From contig DAOVCM010000001.1 in the NCBI GenBank assembly GCA_030670015.1, positions 1 through 30,618 of the forward strand: a stretch of 30,618 nt of DNA. The letters are read 5' to 3'. A model generated the notes under the pieces. It had not been told where the DNA came from. It worked only from the letters and a program-made list of their open reading frames with translations, and did not search any database. Positions 7,865-16,558 of the stretch are shown one piece after another. The position numbers and the translations under genes were made by a program. This DNA is from Candidatus Bathyarchaeota archaeon (lineage in GTDB: Archaea > Thermoproteota > Bathyarchaeia > TCS64). How positions within the stretch are numbered: the stretch's first letter is position 1; every line of letters starts with the position of its first letter.

Positions 7865-8209
7865 TCAGGACAAGGATTTTGTAAGTTGGATCTCAATAGT
7901 GGAGACGCTTTTCTCCCTTCCATTAGGTGCTGTGTGAACCTCTGTCCCAAGATCGATCTTATCAACCACAAGGTCCCTGAGGAAGACACGCCTGAGCATC
8001 TCAACGACGTCAACAGCCTTACTTATATGACGCCCCCGAGCCCTCACTCGAATTAAGGAGGCACCTGAATTGAACACCGTCATGCAGGCAACGACATAGT
8101 TCATAATAGGCTTCAAGCCCACAATCACGAAATCTCTAGTCACGCCCGAAGTGATCTCAGACACCTCTGCCTCTTCACACTCTAGCATACCTCTTATAAA
8201 CTTCTTCAT
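7865..8209 (-). CDS. alba: Alba-family chromatin protein
   Basis: A 114-residue protein whose residues 27-112 match the Alba DNA/RNA-binding fold: VGLKPIMNYVVACM, the basic IRVRARGRHISKAVDVVEMLRR and the C-terminal STIEIQLTK strand. Alba dimers coat archaeal DNA and bind RNA. The Sulfolobus acetylatable lysine pair (GKKP) is GLKP here, keeping only the second lysine (K33). The N-terminus (about 1-25) is longer than in minimal Alba and rich in Glu; ATG 8188 is an alternative start. It begins 12 bases after the end of the DUF2070 gene and is probably co-transcribed with it. Confidence 0.9.
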   Translation of the reverse strand: MKKFIRGMLECEEAEVSEITSGVTRDFVIVGLKPIMNYVVACMTVFNSGASLIRVRARGRHISKAVDVVEMLRRVFLRDLVVDKIDLGTEVHTAPNGREKSVSTIEIQLTKSLS

Positions 8210-8221
8210 GTTCGGAGTAAC

Positions 8222-10030
8222 CTACAAAAGGTAGACTATGATGGCGGCGAAAAAGAATACGATCGGTGCTATTATCAACCCAGCCGTCTTAAAGAGGCTG
8301 AAGCCGGATTCTAACACTTGTCTCAATGCACGCAATCCCTTTGAACCGAGCACGGACACCCCAGGTATCTTCGTCCTTACATGGTGGGCTCTACTCGTTC
8401 GAAGTCGTGAGACGGCTTTTTCAACCGTTTCTACGGTGTAGTCAATGACCTTCTGTTTATCCATATTTTCCCCGATGGGGAAATAGCCACTGCTAGTTGC
8501 ACCTATTGCGTTGACGAGATGAGTGTCGGAAGTCATGACCTCGACTTCGTCGATACCTCGGCCTCTCACAGCCCCGACGATGGCCTCCCTAAGCCCGCTC
8601 ATCATATTGTTACCATCGATAACAACGTAGGCAGATGTCTGGCCGTTCTCTAATCGCACAGCAATTGCGGCGATACCGCAAGGGCCCATACCGTCTTCCA
8701 ACCCCCATTCACGGGGAAGAACACGGGCGACGCCTACGGCAAAGTCGGATTTTGTAATCATCTTTGCACGAGACATAGCCGCAGTAGCTGCATCGTAAAG
8801 GCTGTCAACATCGTATTCATCGAGTTCACGGTCCAGCAATAAGCTGTGGTGAGAGTCCACGACTACGGCGGTAAGACCTAGCCCCATCGCTGCATCCATA
8901 ATCCTATCGGCTAGCTCCTCTGGAAGGTCATCATAGTTTTTTGGGGAGAGGGAAAGGGTGATGATGGCTACATCTCCGAAGAGCTGGCATGACGCTTGGG
9001 CTCCATCGCCCTCAGACCATATAAGGGACGAGGCAAGGGGGGAGTCACTTGAACACCGGAGATAGGAGAGAATGCTATCAGCGACCCTCTCTGAGTCCCT
9101 GCTCCGCGTCATATCTCTTTCGTGAGTCGAGATACCATGAGCTACAAGAGTCTCGCAACTCAGCCTTTGGCCTATTCTGTCCACCAGCACGCTGGGCAAA
9201 TCGCTACTACCCACGTTCTTAAAAGGACCTGGATGAATGTAGGGTACTATTAACGCGGCAATACAATCTCCTGTCACGTCGTCGAAGACTATGGAATCAA
9301 CCATTAGATCCCTTATCTCGCCGAGGGATGTTATCTGTTCCTCAAGGGGCTCGTTCACCTCCTCAGCCCAAGCGAGTACAAACGCCCTTAGGAGGGGGAT
9401 TAACTTCAGCCCTGGGTGTTTACTCCTCCACCTCCCCAAGACCCTCAACAATAACTCCACTCCTCCAACCAAAATGGCCACAGCCAACACGCCGAGGCCT
9501 AGTATTCGAGTTCCTTGAAAGGGGAAAAGTATAGTTGCCGCTGCGAAGCAGAGGCTTGGCTGCAAGAAAATGGATGTCAGATTCCTCAATGGATCATCGA
9601 TTGTAAGAACGTTAATACTCAGATAGCGTAGAGAGGTGTTGATTGCAACAGCCATCATGATGCCCCTGAGGATAATATCGGAGCGTACAGTTACTGCACT
9701 CATAACGGATGAGATGATGATTATCACAGTATAGACGATACTTGAGACATATGTCAAGATGGTGAACCTCCTTGGGTTCAGCAAGACATCACCTCTGAAC
9801 ATGGGCTGTATCAAAAAATCGGATAGTAAAAGGGGGAAAGCGAGTCCGAGGAGACCATATTGTAGACCATGGACTATACCTGTTGACATCGATCCAATAT
9901 CGAAGGAAAGGACTCCTCCTAGAGTCGAGATGGTGATTATAACAGCGATCATTGATCTTCGGGAGGGAAACGTGAAGAGTAATGAGTAGTAGTCCACAAT
10001 CCTCTCGGATGCTTCTCTTCCATCAGACAA
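8222..10030 (-). CDS. DUF2070-family integral membrane protein
   Basis: A 602-residue protein with about six hydrophobic helices in its first 195 residues (for example 24-43, 54-73, 88-112, 148-168, 173-195), a large soluble domain (about 200-575) and a final membrane helix at 578-602 (PIVFFFAAIIVYLL). The soluble part has conserved-looking acidic and His patterns (PYIHPGPFKNVG, VVDSHHSLL, MTSDTHLVNAIG) that look like a metal-dependent hydrolase, but function is unknown. Size and architecture match archaeal DUF2070. It precedes alba by 12 bases. AT-rich boxes at 10085-10105 could be its promoter. Confidence 0.85.
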   Translation of the reverse strand: MSDGREASERIVDYYSLLFTFPSRRSMIAVIITISTLGGVLSFDIGSMSTGIVHGLQYGLLGLAFPLLLSDFLIQPMFRGDVLLNPRRFTILTYVSSIVYTVIIIISSVMSAVTVRSDIILRGIMMAVAINTSLRYLSINVLTIDDPLRNLTSIFLQPSLCFAAATILFPFQGTRILGLGVLAVAILVGGVELLLRVLGRWRSKHPGLKLIPLLRAFVLAWAEEVNEPLEEQITSLGEIRDLMVDSIVFDDVTGDCIAALIVPYIHPGPFKNVGSSDLPSVLVDRIGQRLSCETLVAHGISTHERDMTRSRDSERVADSILSYLRCSSDSPLASSLIWSEGDGAQASCQLFGDVAIITLSLSPKNYDDLPEELADRIMDAAMGLGLTAVVVDSHHSLLLDRELDEYDVDSLYDAATAAMSRAKMITKSDFAVGVARVLPREWGLEDGMGPCGIAAIAVRLENGQTSAYVVIDGNNMMSGLREAIVGAVRGRGIDEVEVMTSDTHLVNAIGATSSGYFPIGENMDKQKVIDYTVETVEKAVSRLRTSRAHHVRTKIPGVSVLGSKGLRALRQVLESGFSLFKTAGLIIAPIVFFFAAIIVYLL

Positions 10031-10140
10031 ACCGAGCCGTAGCCCCCATAACCCAAAAAGAGCCTACTAATCCTTCAATCTACGCCTATAATTGCTTATA
10101 GAATTTCAATACGGTGGACCTTGCGAAGGTTATGACGATC

Positions 10141-10311
10141 CTAAGGAAATAGGATATGAGCAACTATCACACTCAGGATTAGAGTTATGGCCCCCGCTAA
10201 CACAAATTCAGGTTTTATCTTCACACCATAGGCCTCGTCCTGGAAGAACCTCATCAGCCCTGCACTGGACGCCGGCATGGTCGTACTTTTCTCTTTTTTC
10301 TTCTTGCTCAC
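10141..10311 (-). CDS. secG: Preprotein translocase Sec61-beta (archaeal SecG) subunit
   Basis: A 56-residue protein read from GTG 10311 to TAG 10141. It has a Lys-rich start (MSKKKKEKST), the family signature MPASSAGLMRFFQDEA at 12-27, a GVKIKPE linker and one C-terminal membrane helix (about 36-54). This is the architecture of archaeal Sec61-beta, the small tail-anchored subunit of the SecYE(beta) protein-conducting channel. An AGGAG Shine-Dalgarno lies eight bases before the GTG. It stands alone between the SSB pseudogene and DUF2070 with no other sec genes nearby. It is below the usual size limit for gene calling. Confidence 0.93.
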   Translation of the reverse strand: MSKKKKEKSTTMPASSAGLMRFFQDEAYGVKIKPEFVLAGAITLILSVIVAHILFP

Positions 10312-10453
10312 TGATAACTCTCCTGTTCAATTCAGGGTGAGCCTAGAAAAAAAGGTTTGCCTATTAAAAGATTCCTCTCATTCCTTTTGTTTGAATCTGG
10401 GTTAGATCTTGTATAATATTGAGGAAAGTAAGATCGTGTCATGATGTTGGGAT

Positions 10454-10896
10454 TTAGTATCGCCTTCGGCTTCTGCCGTCGTATCTGTCTCTGCCCCTGC
10501 CGCGGCGGGGATCATACGTGGCCCGTTCGAACTACCTGTTTGAGAGGTTGTTATCGAGATTTATCTCTTCGAATGGGACTTCGTCTTTTACCTCGTAGCT
10601 GTCATAGCGCCCCAAGTTGAGACGCATTGATCCTCTGAACAGGTTAACGTATCCATTGGATATTCGGAGTATTTGTTCATTGGACACGCCTTCTACGTCT
10701 TCGTCCCAGAGGGTTAGATATACGTTGCCTGTCTCGTCACCAACCAGGGCCTCGCAGACACGGTGTGTCGACGAGTCGGCTCTCAAGGTTACATCCCGCG
10801 GCTCGGTCTTTTAAACAACTTTGACGAGGGTGTTGACACCTCGAGAATAAGAATTCAAATCTCCGATTTTAACGGGTTCCCCACTTCATTCTCCAT
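10454..10896 (-). pseudogene. Broken single-OB-fold ssDNA-binding protein with RG-rich tail
   Basis: Read from ATG 10896, the sequence encodes a recognisable small archaeal SSB with three lesions. After MENEVG the frame must shift by one base to reach PVKIGDLNSYSRGVNTLVKVV. An in-frame TAA follows at 10813-10811. The frame then continues KTEPRDVTLRADSSTHRV and the OB core (ALVGDETGNVYLTLWDEDVEG, then NGYVNLFRGSMRLNLGRYDS). A TAG at 10534-10532 cuts off a tail of FERATYDPRRGRGRDRYDG and SRRRY, ending in TAA 10456-10454. Protein similarity on both sides of every stop shows they interrupt one ancestral frame. The longest intact piece (TTG 10786 to 10532, 84 aa) lacks the first strands and is unlikely to fold alone. 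Recent decay or sequencing error are the main explanations. Confidence 0.8.
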
Positions 10897-10973
10897 GTAT
10901 AGTCATATGGGTACTCTCATTTTGTTGGTGGCTGATCAGCGTGTTACGCCTGATATAATTTTTGATGGTTTAC

Positions 10974-13900
10974 TCAGGTCCTCATGAAATCTTTAAGGCT
11001 GATCTGTTTCTCCTCAGTTTCCTCGTTAACCCCCACCTCCGGGAAAAGGGAGGCTATCTCATCCTTCACAAGCATGAGCCTGTCGAAATAATAGCTGTCT
11101 AGTCCATATCGCTCCACCATATCCAAAGCTGGTACCAAGTACTTCACTATGCCTCCCTTATAGACGGTCATGGAGATTTTACCCCCGCACCTTATGCACA
11201 CCCCTTTCAGCGGAGGCCGCCTGTACTTGCGGTTGCATTTGACACACCTGAACCTCTGACGTGTGAAAGCCCGCAGGTTCCCGACTATGTCCTTCATGAA
11301 GTGGCTGGTGAGGATTCGCTGTGCGACAATCTTAGCATCCACCGCCCTCAGTTTCTCAGATAGGTCGAGCTGGCTTTCTAGCTTCTCAAGCATGGTCTTG
11401 AGGGTATTATAGGCTCCTAGGTGAGCCCCCTGGTTGATGTCTGAGCACTCATTGGTATACTCAAAGCCCTGGAATTGAGCTTCGGTACCAAGCCTTCTCC
11501 CAATGGTGTCGACGAGGGCTCCGTACACCGCCGGGCTCGCCTCCTCGTTGCAGAGTTTATAAAAGTCTGGGGGGTAACGGGTCATCACGTCCACGTTGTG
11601 GGCCTCTTTGTCCACCTCGCTTGGATGGAGAATCGGTATCACATAGAGAGGGGCATCCATGAGGCCTCCGCTCTTCGTGGGGAGAAACTCCCGGGAGAAA
11701 TTAAGAAGGGGGTCGAGGCCGAGCATGATGGCGTCCTCGTCTCCGTCGCAGTTCCGTCTCTTCGCCGCGTGCCAAAGCGGGTGAGCGTAACAGACCCGGG
11801 TCTTTGTGTATCCTATGACCCTGCCTATGATCGTGGCGGATGTGTGGGGGGCTAGGCCGTGGATGAGTTGGCCTACTACATCGCCTGGTTCACGGATATT
11901 ATAGAATGGTTCCTGTCCGTAGAACTTTGTCAGTAGATCATCGAGGAATTTTGACACCTTTACAAGGTATTCGCCGCAATCCTCCGGGAGTACAACGTCT
12001 TGAACCTTCAGCTCAAGCATCTGCTCAGGTGATTTGAGGAGCGTTCCCTCCTTATCATGAGTGTAACCTAGTTCATACAGCCTCTCAACTGAAACCCCTA
12101 CCTCATGCGGTGTAAAGTGGGTAAGGGGGACATCTGTTATGTCGTACCTCAGGGTACCATCCTTGAACATAGAGAGGTCATACCGAGCCCGTAATAGTCC
12201 CTTCTCAAGGGGTTCTGGCACACGGTTCTTGTTCATGAGGCTCTTGACGCCTTTAAACCTCTTGGGAAGTTGGCCTCCAACCCTTTTTAAGGCGGTCTCT
12301 AGTAGAGCCCTGACGTCGATGTCTGTGGTGTGACTACCCACGGCGTCAACGTTGCAGACGGGGCATCTTTCGTCATCTAGCGGCCTTCCGCATCTAGGGC
12401 ACCTCCACTGGATGAAAGTCTCCTCCCCACAGGTGGAACATTTAACTCCAAAGGAAGGAGAGCCACAGATGGGGCAGTGACGGTTGACTATCTGTACAGA
12501 GGTTTTGCGCCCCCTACCTATCCTAATTATATCTCTTTGAGGTCCTCCCTCATTCCCTACTGGGAACAAGCCGTGCACGTATGGTGACATCTTCCTTTCC
12601 CTAGCTTTCTCCGGCCGTCCCATACGCGCGCCCACGTGCACCGGCGACTTCTCTCTCACGTCTACACCTGAGAGCTTTCGTATAATCGCTATAGGCGTCT
12701 CCGATGCACTCTCTACATACAGATGGTCTAGAGCCAGGCATCTCTCTAAGATGGGAGCGACTTCTTCGAAGTGAATTTTACCGTCTACGACTCTGTGTGG
12801 GACAAGAAGGTATTCCAAGGTTTCCTTGTCCTTCTCATCCAGTTCTACTTCAAACGGCTCTGAGGAGGGCCAGGAAGCCGCGAGGTTTTCCCTAAGTCGG
12901 AGAAGCGCCTCAGTGGACACTGAACTCCAAGGGTATGTGTACCGTGGGTGAAGAGGTACCCCCGCACGGGTTATGTCAAGCGCTTCATCAGGCGTGGGTT
13001 TTATCGATGGGTTTTCCATCAAAACCTTCAATCTCTCAGGAAGCACCCCACTAGTCTCGGACGCTGTATCTACACCCGGCTTCCTGAGAATCCGTTTCAG
13101 GTCATGGTGCCACTGGTTCTCATCGTAGCCAGTCTTCAGGAGATTCTTGTTGTTCTGGAGAAAGTCACCTGCGTTGATGAGAACATCACCCAGCGAAAGT
13201 ATGGAGTCCACGGAATCTAAGAGTCGCTCAGCTTCTTCATCGGTATCCACACGGAGGACCGTTCCATCCCTTAGCTTCACCACCGCCGGTTCTATCGAGT
13301 CCACAGGCGTGACTACTGCCGATTTCCCGGGGAGTTCTATTCTTAATTGGACTCCTGAGGTAAGAAACCTGTTGAGAATACGCATGGTGGCAGGGTGAAC
13401 GCCTACAGCCGCGAGACCTGTGTTCCGAGCCCTGCCATATCTAAGCCTGAAGCCTCCAACCGTGTTTGGGAAGGAGAATACAGGACGGCCTACAATTATC
13501 TCCTCCATGAAGCTGGCTGTTTTCTTGGAGAATTCTGAATTCTTTTGCTCAAGTTTTGAGAGCCATTCCCAGCCATCCAGGCCAAGTTTTTCACATATGC
13601 CGCAGAGCTTCGCCGCACGGCCGACGACGCCATCAACGACCACGATGAGAGCCCCGCCTCTGAGGCGGTTTGTCTCGATCCCAGGTATGTTCCTGTAATT
13701 GGAAACCTCGTAGCGTTCGGTGGATACTCCGGTTGCCTCGACAGGGAGATTCTTAATCGCGATCCTGATGTTCTCGTCTGTGACATGGTACTGGAACCGG
13801 CGGACCTGCCTCTCATAGAGGCGTACCTCCTCCACGAACCTTCCCACGTCGTCATCAGAGGGAAAAAACCTTTCCAGGCCGAGCCTCCGCCGGACAAAAT

Positions 13901-14384
13901 CAGCAACCACCAATGTAAGAGCTTGAGCAGTGCCTCCTGCAGGCCTGATCGGGCCCGCGAAGTAGACGGCAAGGTATTGACTGAGGTCGGTGTTCTTTTT
14001 GATCTTTATCTCAGGGATACCTTGGATCGGGGCGACCGTCACGCCTTCCGTGATGATTGCGAGGGCTGTCCTTATAGCCTGATCAGCTGCAGCTTCCCTC
14101 TCAAGTTTTCCGAATCGGCCGAGGATGATTTCCTCTGCAACCTTGAACGCCAACTCCCTTCGGTCCATTCCCTCCAGCTGTCGCATCCGCTCTCCTATGC
14201 CGGGAGGACCGATCAGTTTCTCAATTCGCTCTGCAATATCATGGGTTTCCTGTGGTTCTGGTATAAGGGTTGGGTCTAACCCCTTCTTACGCGCCTGTTT
14301 CGCGATTTCGTAAAGCTCGTTGACTCCATCCTGTAGATACTTGAAATACACCTGATATTCCGTGGACATATGGAGCTCGTTCAA
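10974..14384 (-). CDS. polC: DNA polymerase D large subunit DP2
   Basis: An 1136-residue protein matching the catalytic subunit of archaeal PolD. The N-terminus (EYQVYFKYLQDGVNELYEIA) is the usual DP2 opening. The active-site loop NCDGDED spans 878-884 and supplies metal-binding aspartates. A multi-zinc region begins at C637 (CPICG, CSTCG, CPRCG, CPVC), and a further zinc ribbon, CVKCNRKYRR...CIRCGG, lies near the C-terminus, in the region contacting DP1 and PCNA. The length shows that no intein is present, unlike several DP2 genes. With DP1 (encoded near 20 kb) it forms a replicative polymerase. It starts 13 bases after a small Cys-rich gene and ends a compact operon. ATG 14369 is an alternative start. 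Confidence 0.97.
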   Translation of the reverse strand: MNELHMSTEYQVYFKYLQDGVNELYEIAKQARKKGLDPTLIPEPQETHDIAERIEKLIGPPGIGERMRQLEGMDRRELAFKVAEEIILGRFGKLEREAAADQAIRTALAIITEGVTVAPIQGIPEIKIKKNTDLSQYLAVYFAGPIRPAGGTAQALTLVVADFVRRRLGLERFFPSDDDVGRFVEEVRLYERQVRRFQYHVTDENIRIAIKNLPVEATGVSTERYEVSNYRNIPGIETNRLRGGALIVVVDGVVGRAAKLCGICEKLGLDGWEWLSKLEQKNSEFSKKTASFMEEIIVGRPVFSFPNTVGGFRLRYGRARNTGLAAVGVHPATMRILNRFLTSGVQLRIELPGKSAVVTPVDSIEPAVVKLRDGTVLRVDTDEEAERLLDSVDSILSLGDVLINAGDFLQNNKNLLKTGYDENQWHHDLKRILRKPGVDTASETSGVLPERLKVLMENPSIKPTPDEALDITRAGVPLHPRYTYPWSSVSTEALLRLRENLAASWPSSEPFEVELDEKDKETLEYLLVPHRVVDGKIHFEEVAPILERCLALDHLYVESASETPIAIIRKLSGVDVREKSPVHVGARMGRPEKARERKMSPYVHGLFPVGNEGGPQRDIIRIGRGRKTSVQIVNRHCPICGSPSFGVKCSTCGEETFIQWRCPRCGRPLDDERCPVCNVDAVGSHTTDIDVRALLETALKRVGGQLPKRFKGVKSLMNKNRVPEPLEKGLLRARYDLSMFKDGTLRYDITDVPLTHFTPHEVGVSVERLYELGYTHDKEGTLLKSPEQMLELKVQDVVLPEDCGEYLVKVSKFLDDLLTKFYGQEPFYNIREPGDVVGQLIHGLAPHTSATIIGRVIGYTKTRVCYAHPLWHAAKRRNCDGDEDAIMLGLDPLLNFSREFLPTKSGGLMDAPLYVIPILHPSEVDKEAHNVDVMTRYPPDFYKLCNEEASPAVYGALVDTIGRRLGTEAQFQGFEYTNECSDINQGAHLGAYNTLKTMLEKLESQLDLSEKLRAVDAKIVAQRILTSHFMKDIVGNLRAFTRQRFRCVKCNRKYRRPPLKGVCIRCGGKISMTVYKGGIVKYLVPALDMVERYGLDSYYFDRLMLVKDEIASLFPEVGVNEETEEKQISLKDFMRT

Positions 14385-14397
14385 TACTTTGTCTCCA

Positions 14398-14736
14398 CTA
14401 CTCAGGACTGTGAATCCTGCATAGCATGACTGTGGACCATTTCTCCATTTCTCTGCCAGTCGAGGCCGTGTATGCTTCTGAAGCTATCCTGCTCCTGTGC
14501 GTGACACAGGTATCGCATCTGGGGTGCCGTAGGTCAGAGGGACCGTCGCACTCCCCGCAGTTGAGGAGGAGTGTCTCGCCAAGACTTCTGAGGGTGGTCC
14601 ATGAGTATTCGTTCTCGTCGTAGACGGGCTCAAAGTCAGGCCATATGTCAAATAGCCTCGGTTTCATCAAGGCCTTCTTAAGGGCGTTGAAGAAGCTCTC
14701 GAAGGATGTCACTTTATCACCTTCTAGTTGACTCAA
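14398..14736 (-). CDS. Small Cys-rich protein of unknown function, between GGGP synthase and DP2
   Basis: A 112-residue protein I do not recognise. Its centre holds CxxC-x10-CxxC (C60, C63, C74, C77: NCGECDG and RCDTC), spaced like a zinc ribbon. The N-terminal part is amphipathic (FESFFNALKKALMKPRLFDI) and followed by acidic and aromatic residues (WPDFEPVYDENEYSW). Its ATG lies 20 bases inside the end of the GGGP synthase gene and its stop is 13 bases before DP2, so translational coupling is likely. The position suggests a replication- or transcription-linked zinc protein; that is inference only. Confidence 0.7.
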   Translation of the reverse strand: MSQLEGDKVTSFESFFNALKKALMKPRLFDIWPDFEPVYDENEYSWTTLRSLGETLLLNCGECDGPSDLRHPRCDTCVTHRSRIASEAYTASTGREMEKWSTVMLCRIHSPE

Positions 14737-15472
14737 TGTAGGAGACGATCTCGTATATGCTTTCCCTTACACCTTTTGTCTTCTCTACAAGGGTTCCTGT
14801 CACGATAATGTTGGCGCCTGCCTCAACCGCCGCCCTTGCGATTGGACCAGATTTTATACCGCCACCCACAATCAAGGGCACCGATAGGTTGTTTTTAACC
14901 AGTTTAATCATCCCTAAAGGCACTGGGGCTTTGGCACCAGATCCAGCCTCAAGGTAGACGAAGCGCATACCAAGGGTCTCGGCTGCGAGACTGTAGCCAA
15001 GGGCTAGTTCCGGATAATCATAGGGGATGCCCCTCGCTTGGCCTACAAACCCTGCTGCTCCACCATCCCCTATGATTATGTATCCCATAGGAATGGCTTC
15101 AAGTTCATACCGTCGGATAAGATGAGCTGTGAGAGCCTGTACATCTATTAAATAGTAGGTGCTGGACGAGTTGAGAAGAGACATGAACCAGATGGCGTCG
15201 GCATAACGGCTCACCCCGGATATGTTGTTGGGGAAGAGGATAACCGGCACTTTTACCTTTGATTTGATCTCCTTTACAACCTCGTCCAGATCAGAGTTCG
15301 ATGCCATGGTGGACCCACCTACCATAATTGCGGATGTTCCAGCCTCATCTGCCTCAGCGGCGATTTTAATGCACGCCGAAGATTCTGTTTTTTGTGGGTC
15401 AAGGAGGGTCATATGGATCGCTCCCTTATCCCTAATCTTATCGTAGATGTACTGTTCTACAGTTTTACTCAA
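14717..15472 (-). CDS. Geranylgeranylglyceryl phosphate synthase
   Basis: A 251-residue TIM-barrel prenyltransferase. It joins sn-glycerol-1-phosphate to geranylgeranyl diphosphate, the first committed step of archaeal ether-lipid synthesis. Visible landmarks: HMTLLDPQK near 20-28, MVGGSTMAS, ILFPNNISGVSRYADA, YLEAGSGAKAPVP and the phosphate-binding IVGGGIKSG and IIVTGTLVE loops. Length and motifs fit the family (PcrB/GGGPS); the extended aromatic region suits the archaeal group II enzymes. It overlaps the elf1 stop by 8 bases and the downstream Cys-rich gene by 20, which points to a polycistronic message. Confidence 0.95.
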   Translation of the reverse strand: MSKTVEQYIYDKIRDKGAIHMTLLDPQKTESSACIKIAAEADEAGTSAIMVGGSTMASNSDLDEVVKEIKSKVKVPVILFPNNISGVSRYADAIWFMSLLNSSSTYYLIDVQALTAHLIRRYELEAIPMGYIIIGDGGAAGFVGQARGIPYDYPELALGYSLAAETLGMRFVYLEAGSGAKAPVPLGMIKLVKNNLSVPLIVGGGIKSGPIARAAVEAGANIIVTGTLVEKTKGVRESIYEIVSYIESTRR

Positions 15473-15722
15473 CGGCTACTTCCTCCTGAAGTTTCCCTTC
15501 ATAGTAGCTGTCAGTGAAGAGACAGTAAGCATCAACCTCGCTCATCTGGGGCTTAGCAGGGAATATTCCGTTCAGACTGCAATTACTACAGATCACAACA
15601 GCCCTGTTTCTCTTCTTGTCTATTGTTCCTTTGACAGTGTTCTTACCACATCTTGGACACAGAAACAGCTCTGGCAGCTTCCTTCTTCTGACCTTTACAA
15701 CTTTTCTCCGCCTACGCCCCAT
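15465..15722 (-). CDS. Elf1-like transcription elongation factor, zinc ribbon
   Basis: An 85-residue protein with a very basic N-terminus (MGRRRRKVVKVRRRK) followed by a four-cysteine zinc ribbon, CPRCG (C22, C25) and CSNCS (C45, C48). This is the arrangement of eukaryotic Elf1/ELOF1 and its archaeal homologues, which associate with transcribing RNA polymerase. A strong Shine-Dalgarno, GAGGAGG, precedes the ATG, with no TATA box in the 32-base gap after nadE, so it probably shares the nadE transcript. Its stop overlaps the GGGP synthase start. Confidence 0.9.
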   Translation of the reverse strand: MGRRRRKVVKVRRRKLPELFLCPRCGKNTVKGTIDKKRNRAVVICSNCSLNGIFPAKPQMSEVDAYCLFTDSYYEGKLQEEVAVE

Positions 15723-15754
15723 TTTCCTAGCCCCTCCTCTTCAAAATCAAATCA

Positions 15755-16558
15755 TCAAGTAACCGAACTAAGTCTTAAGATTAGTGGAAGCTGCCTTTTA
15801 TGTTTGTTAGCTCTGACACGCCCCAATATTCTCTGAACTAAAAGAGGCGAAACATCTAAACTCTCCGCTATTTTGTTCTCAGGTAATCCCTTCTCATATC
15901 CATATAGGATCAAATCTATGATGTCGTACGAGCTCCCCAGCTCCTCCTCGTCGGATTGCCCAATCCATAATCCTGCCGTCGGCGTTTTTTTGATGATTTT
16001 TTCAGGAATATTCAACTGCCTCGCAAGCTGTCGTACCTGGTTTTTATACAAGTCTACCATGGGCAAAAGGTCGACTGCGCCATCGCCATATTTAGTGAAA
16101 TATCCTGTTAACCACTCTGTTTTATTGGTACTGCCGATAACCATTCTATTCATAATGTTAGCATAGTGATAAGCAACGATCATTCTAGTCCTCGCTTTCA
16201 TGTTACCAGAAGAAACCATATCGTTGGGGTTATAGAGCGGTAGAACTCTTTTCATCAACTGAACCAAGGACGTGATATCAATGATATCACATGTTACATC
16301 TAACATATCTGTCAGCTGCATCACGTCTGTGATGTCACTCTCAGGTGTGATGTCACGCTCTGGCATGGTTATGGTTCTTACTTTTTTTGATTTCAACGCC
16401 TTGACTGTAAGAGCGAGAACAACGGCTGAATCTACTCCCCCGCTCACAGATACAATAGCGCCGTTAAGACCTGAGATCTCTACTTGTGACCGAATGAAAA
16501 AGGATATTTCCTCTATTACTTTAGGAGCGTCGAGTGTTAAAAACTCTGTAGATAACAT
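15755..16558 (-). CDS. nadE: NAD+ synthase (ammonia-dependent type)
   Basis: A 267-residue N-type ATP pyrophosphatase. The P-loop VSVSGGVDSAVV lies near residue 40; GSTNKTEWLTGYFTKYGDGAVDLLP and KKTPTAGLWIGQSDEEELG are the NAD-synthase signatures for nicotinate adenine dinucleotide and ATP binding. There is no glutaminase domain, so ammonia is the likely nitrogen donor. The C-terminus has an HTH-like segment (ENKIAESLDVSPLLVQRIL) seen in many archaeal NadE proteins. The frame is open to 16648, but that extension is AT-rich and unlike the family; ATG 16558 gives a normal N-terminus and ATG 16576 is possible. The coding strand contains several GTGATRTCAC-like palindromes (16272-16356). Confidence 0.93.
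   Translation of the reverse strand: MLSTEFLTLDAPKVIEEISFFIRSQVEISGLNGAIVSVSGGVDSAVVLALTVKALKSKKVRTITMPERDITPESDITDVMQLTDMLDVTCDIIDITSLVQLMKRVLPLYNPNDMVSSGNMKARTRMIVAYHYANIMNRMVIGSTNKTEWLTGYFTKYGDGAVDLLPMVDLYKNQVRQLARQLNIPEKIIKKTPTAGLWIGQSDEEELGSSYDIIDLILYGYEKGLPENKIAESLDVSPLLVQRILGRVRANKHKRQLPLILRLSSVT

Noticed and set aside
10763..10987. Plus-strand frame across the SSB pseudogene start
   Set aside because: It is antisense to recognisable SSB sequence and has no promoter or protein-like pattern.
10974..14384. Possible intein in DP2
   Set aside because: DP2 genes often carry inteins, but the product is of normal intein-free length and conserved blocks follow without an inserted splicing domain.
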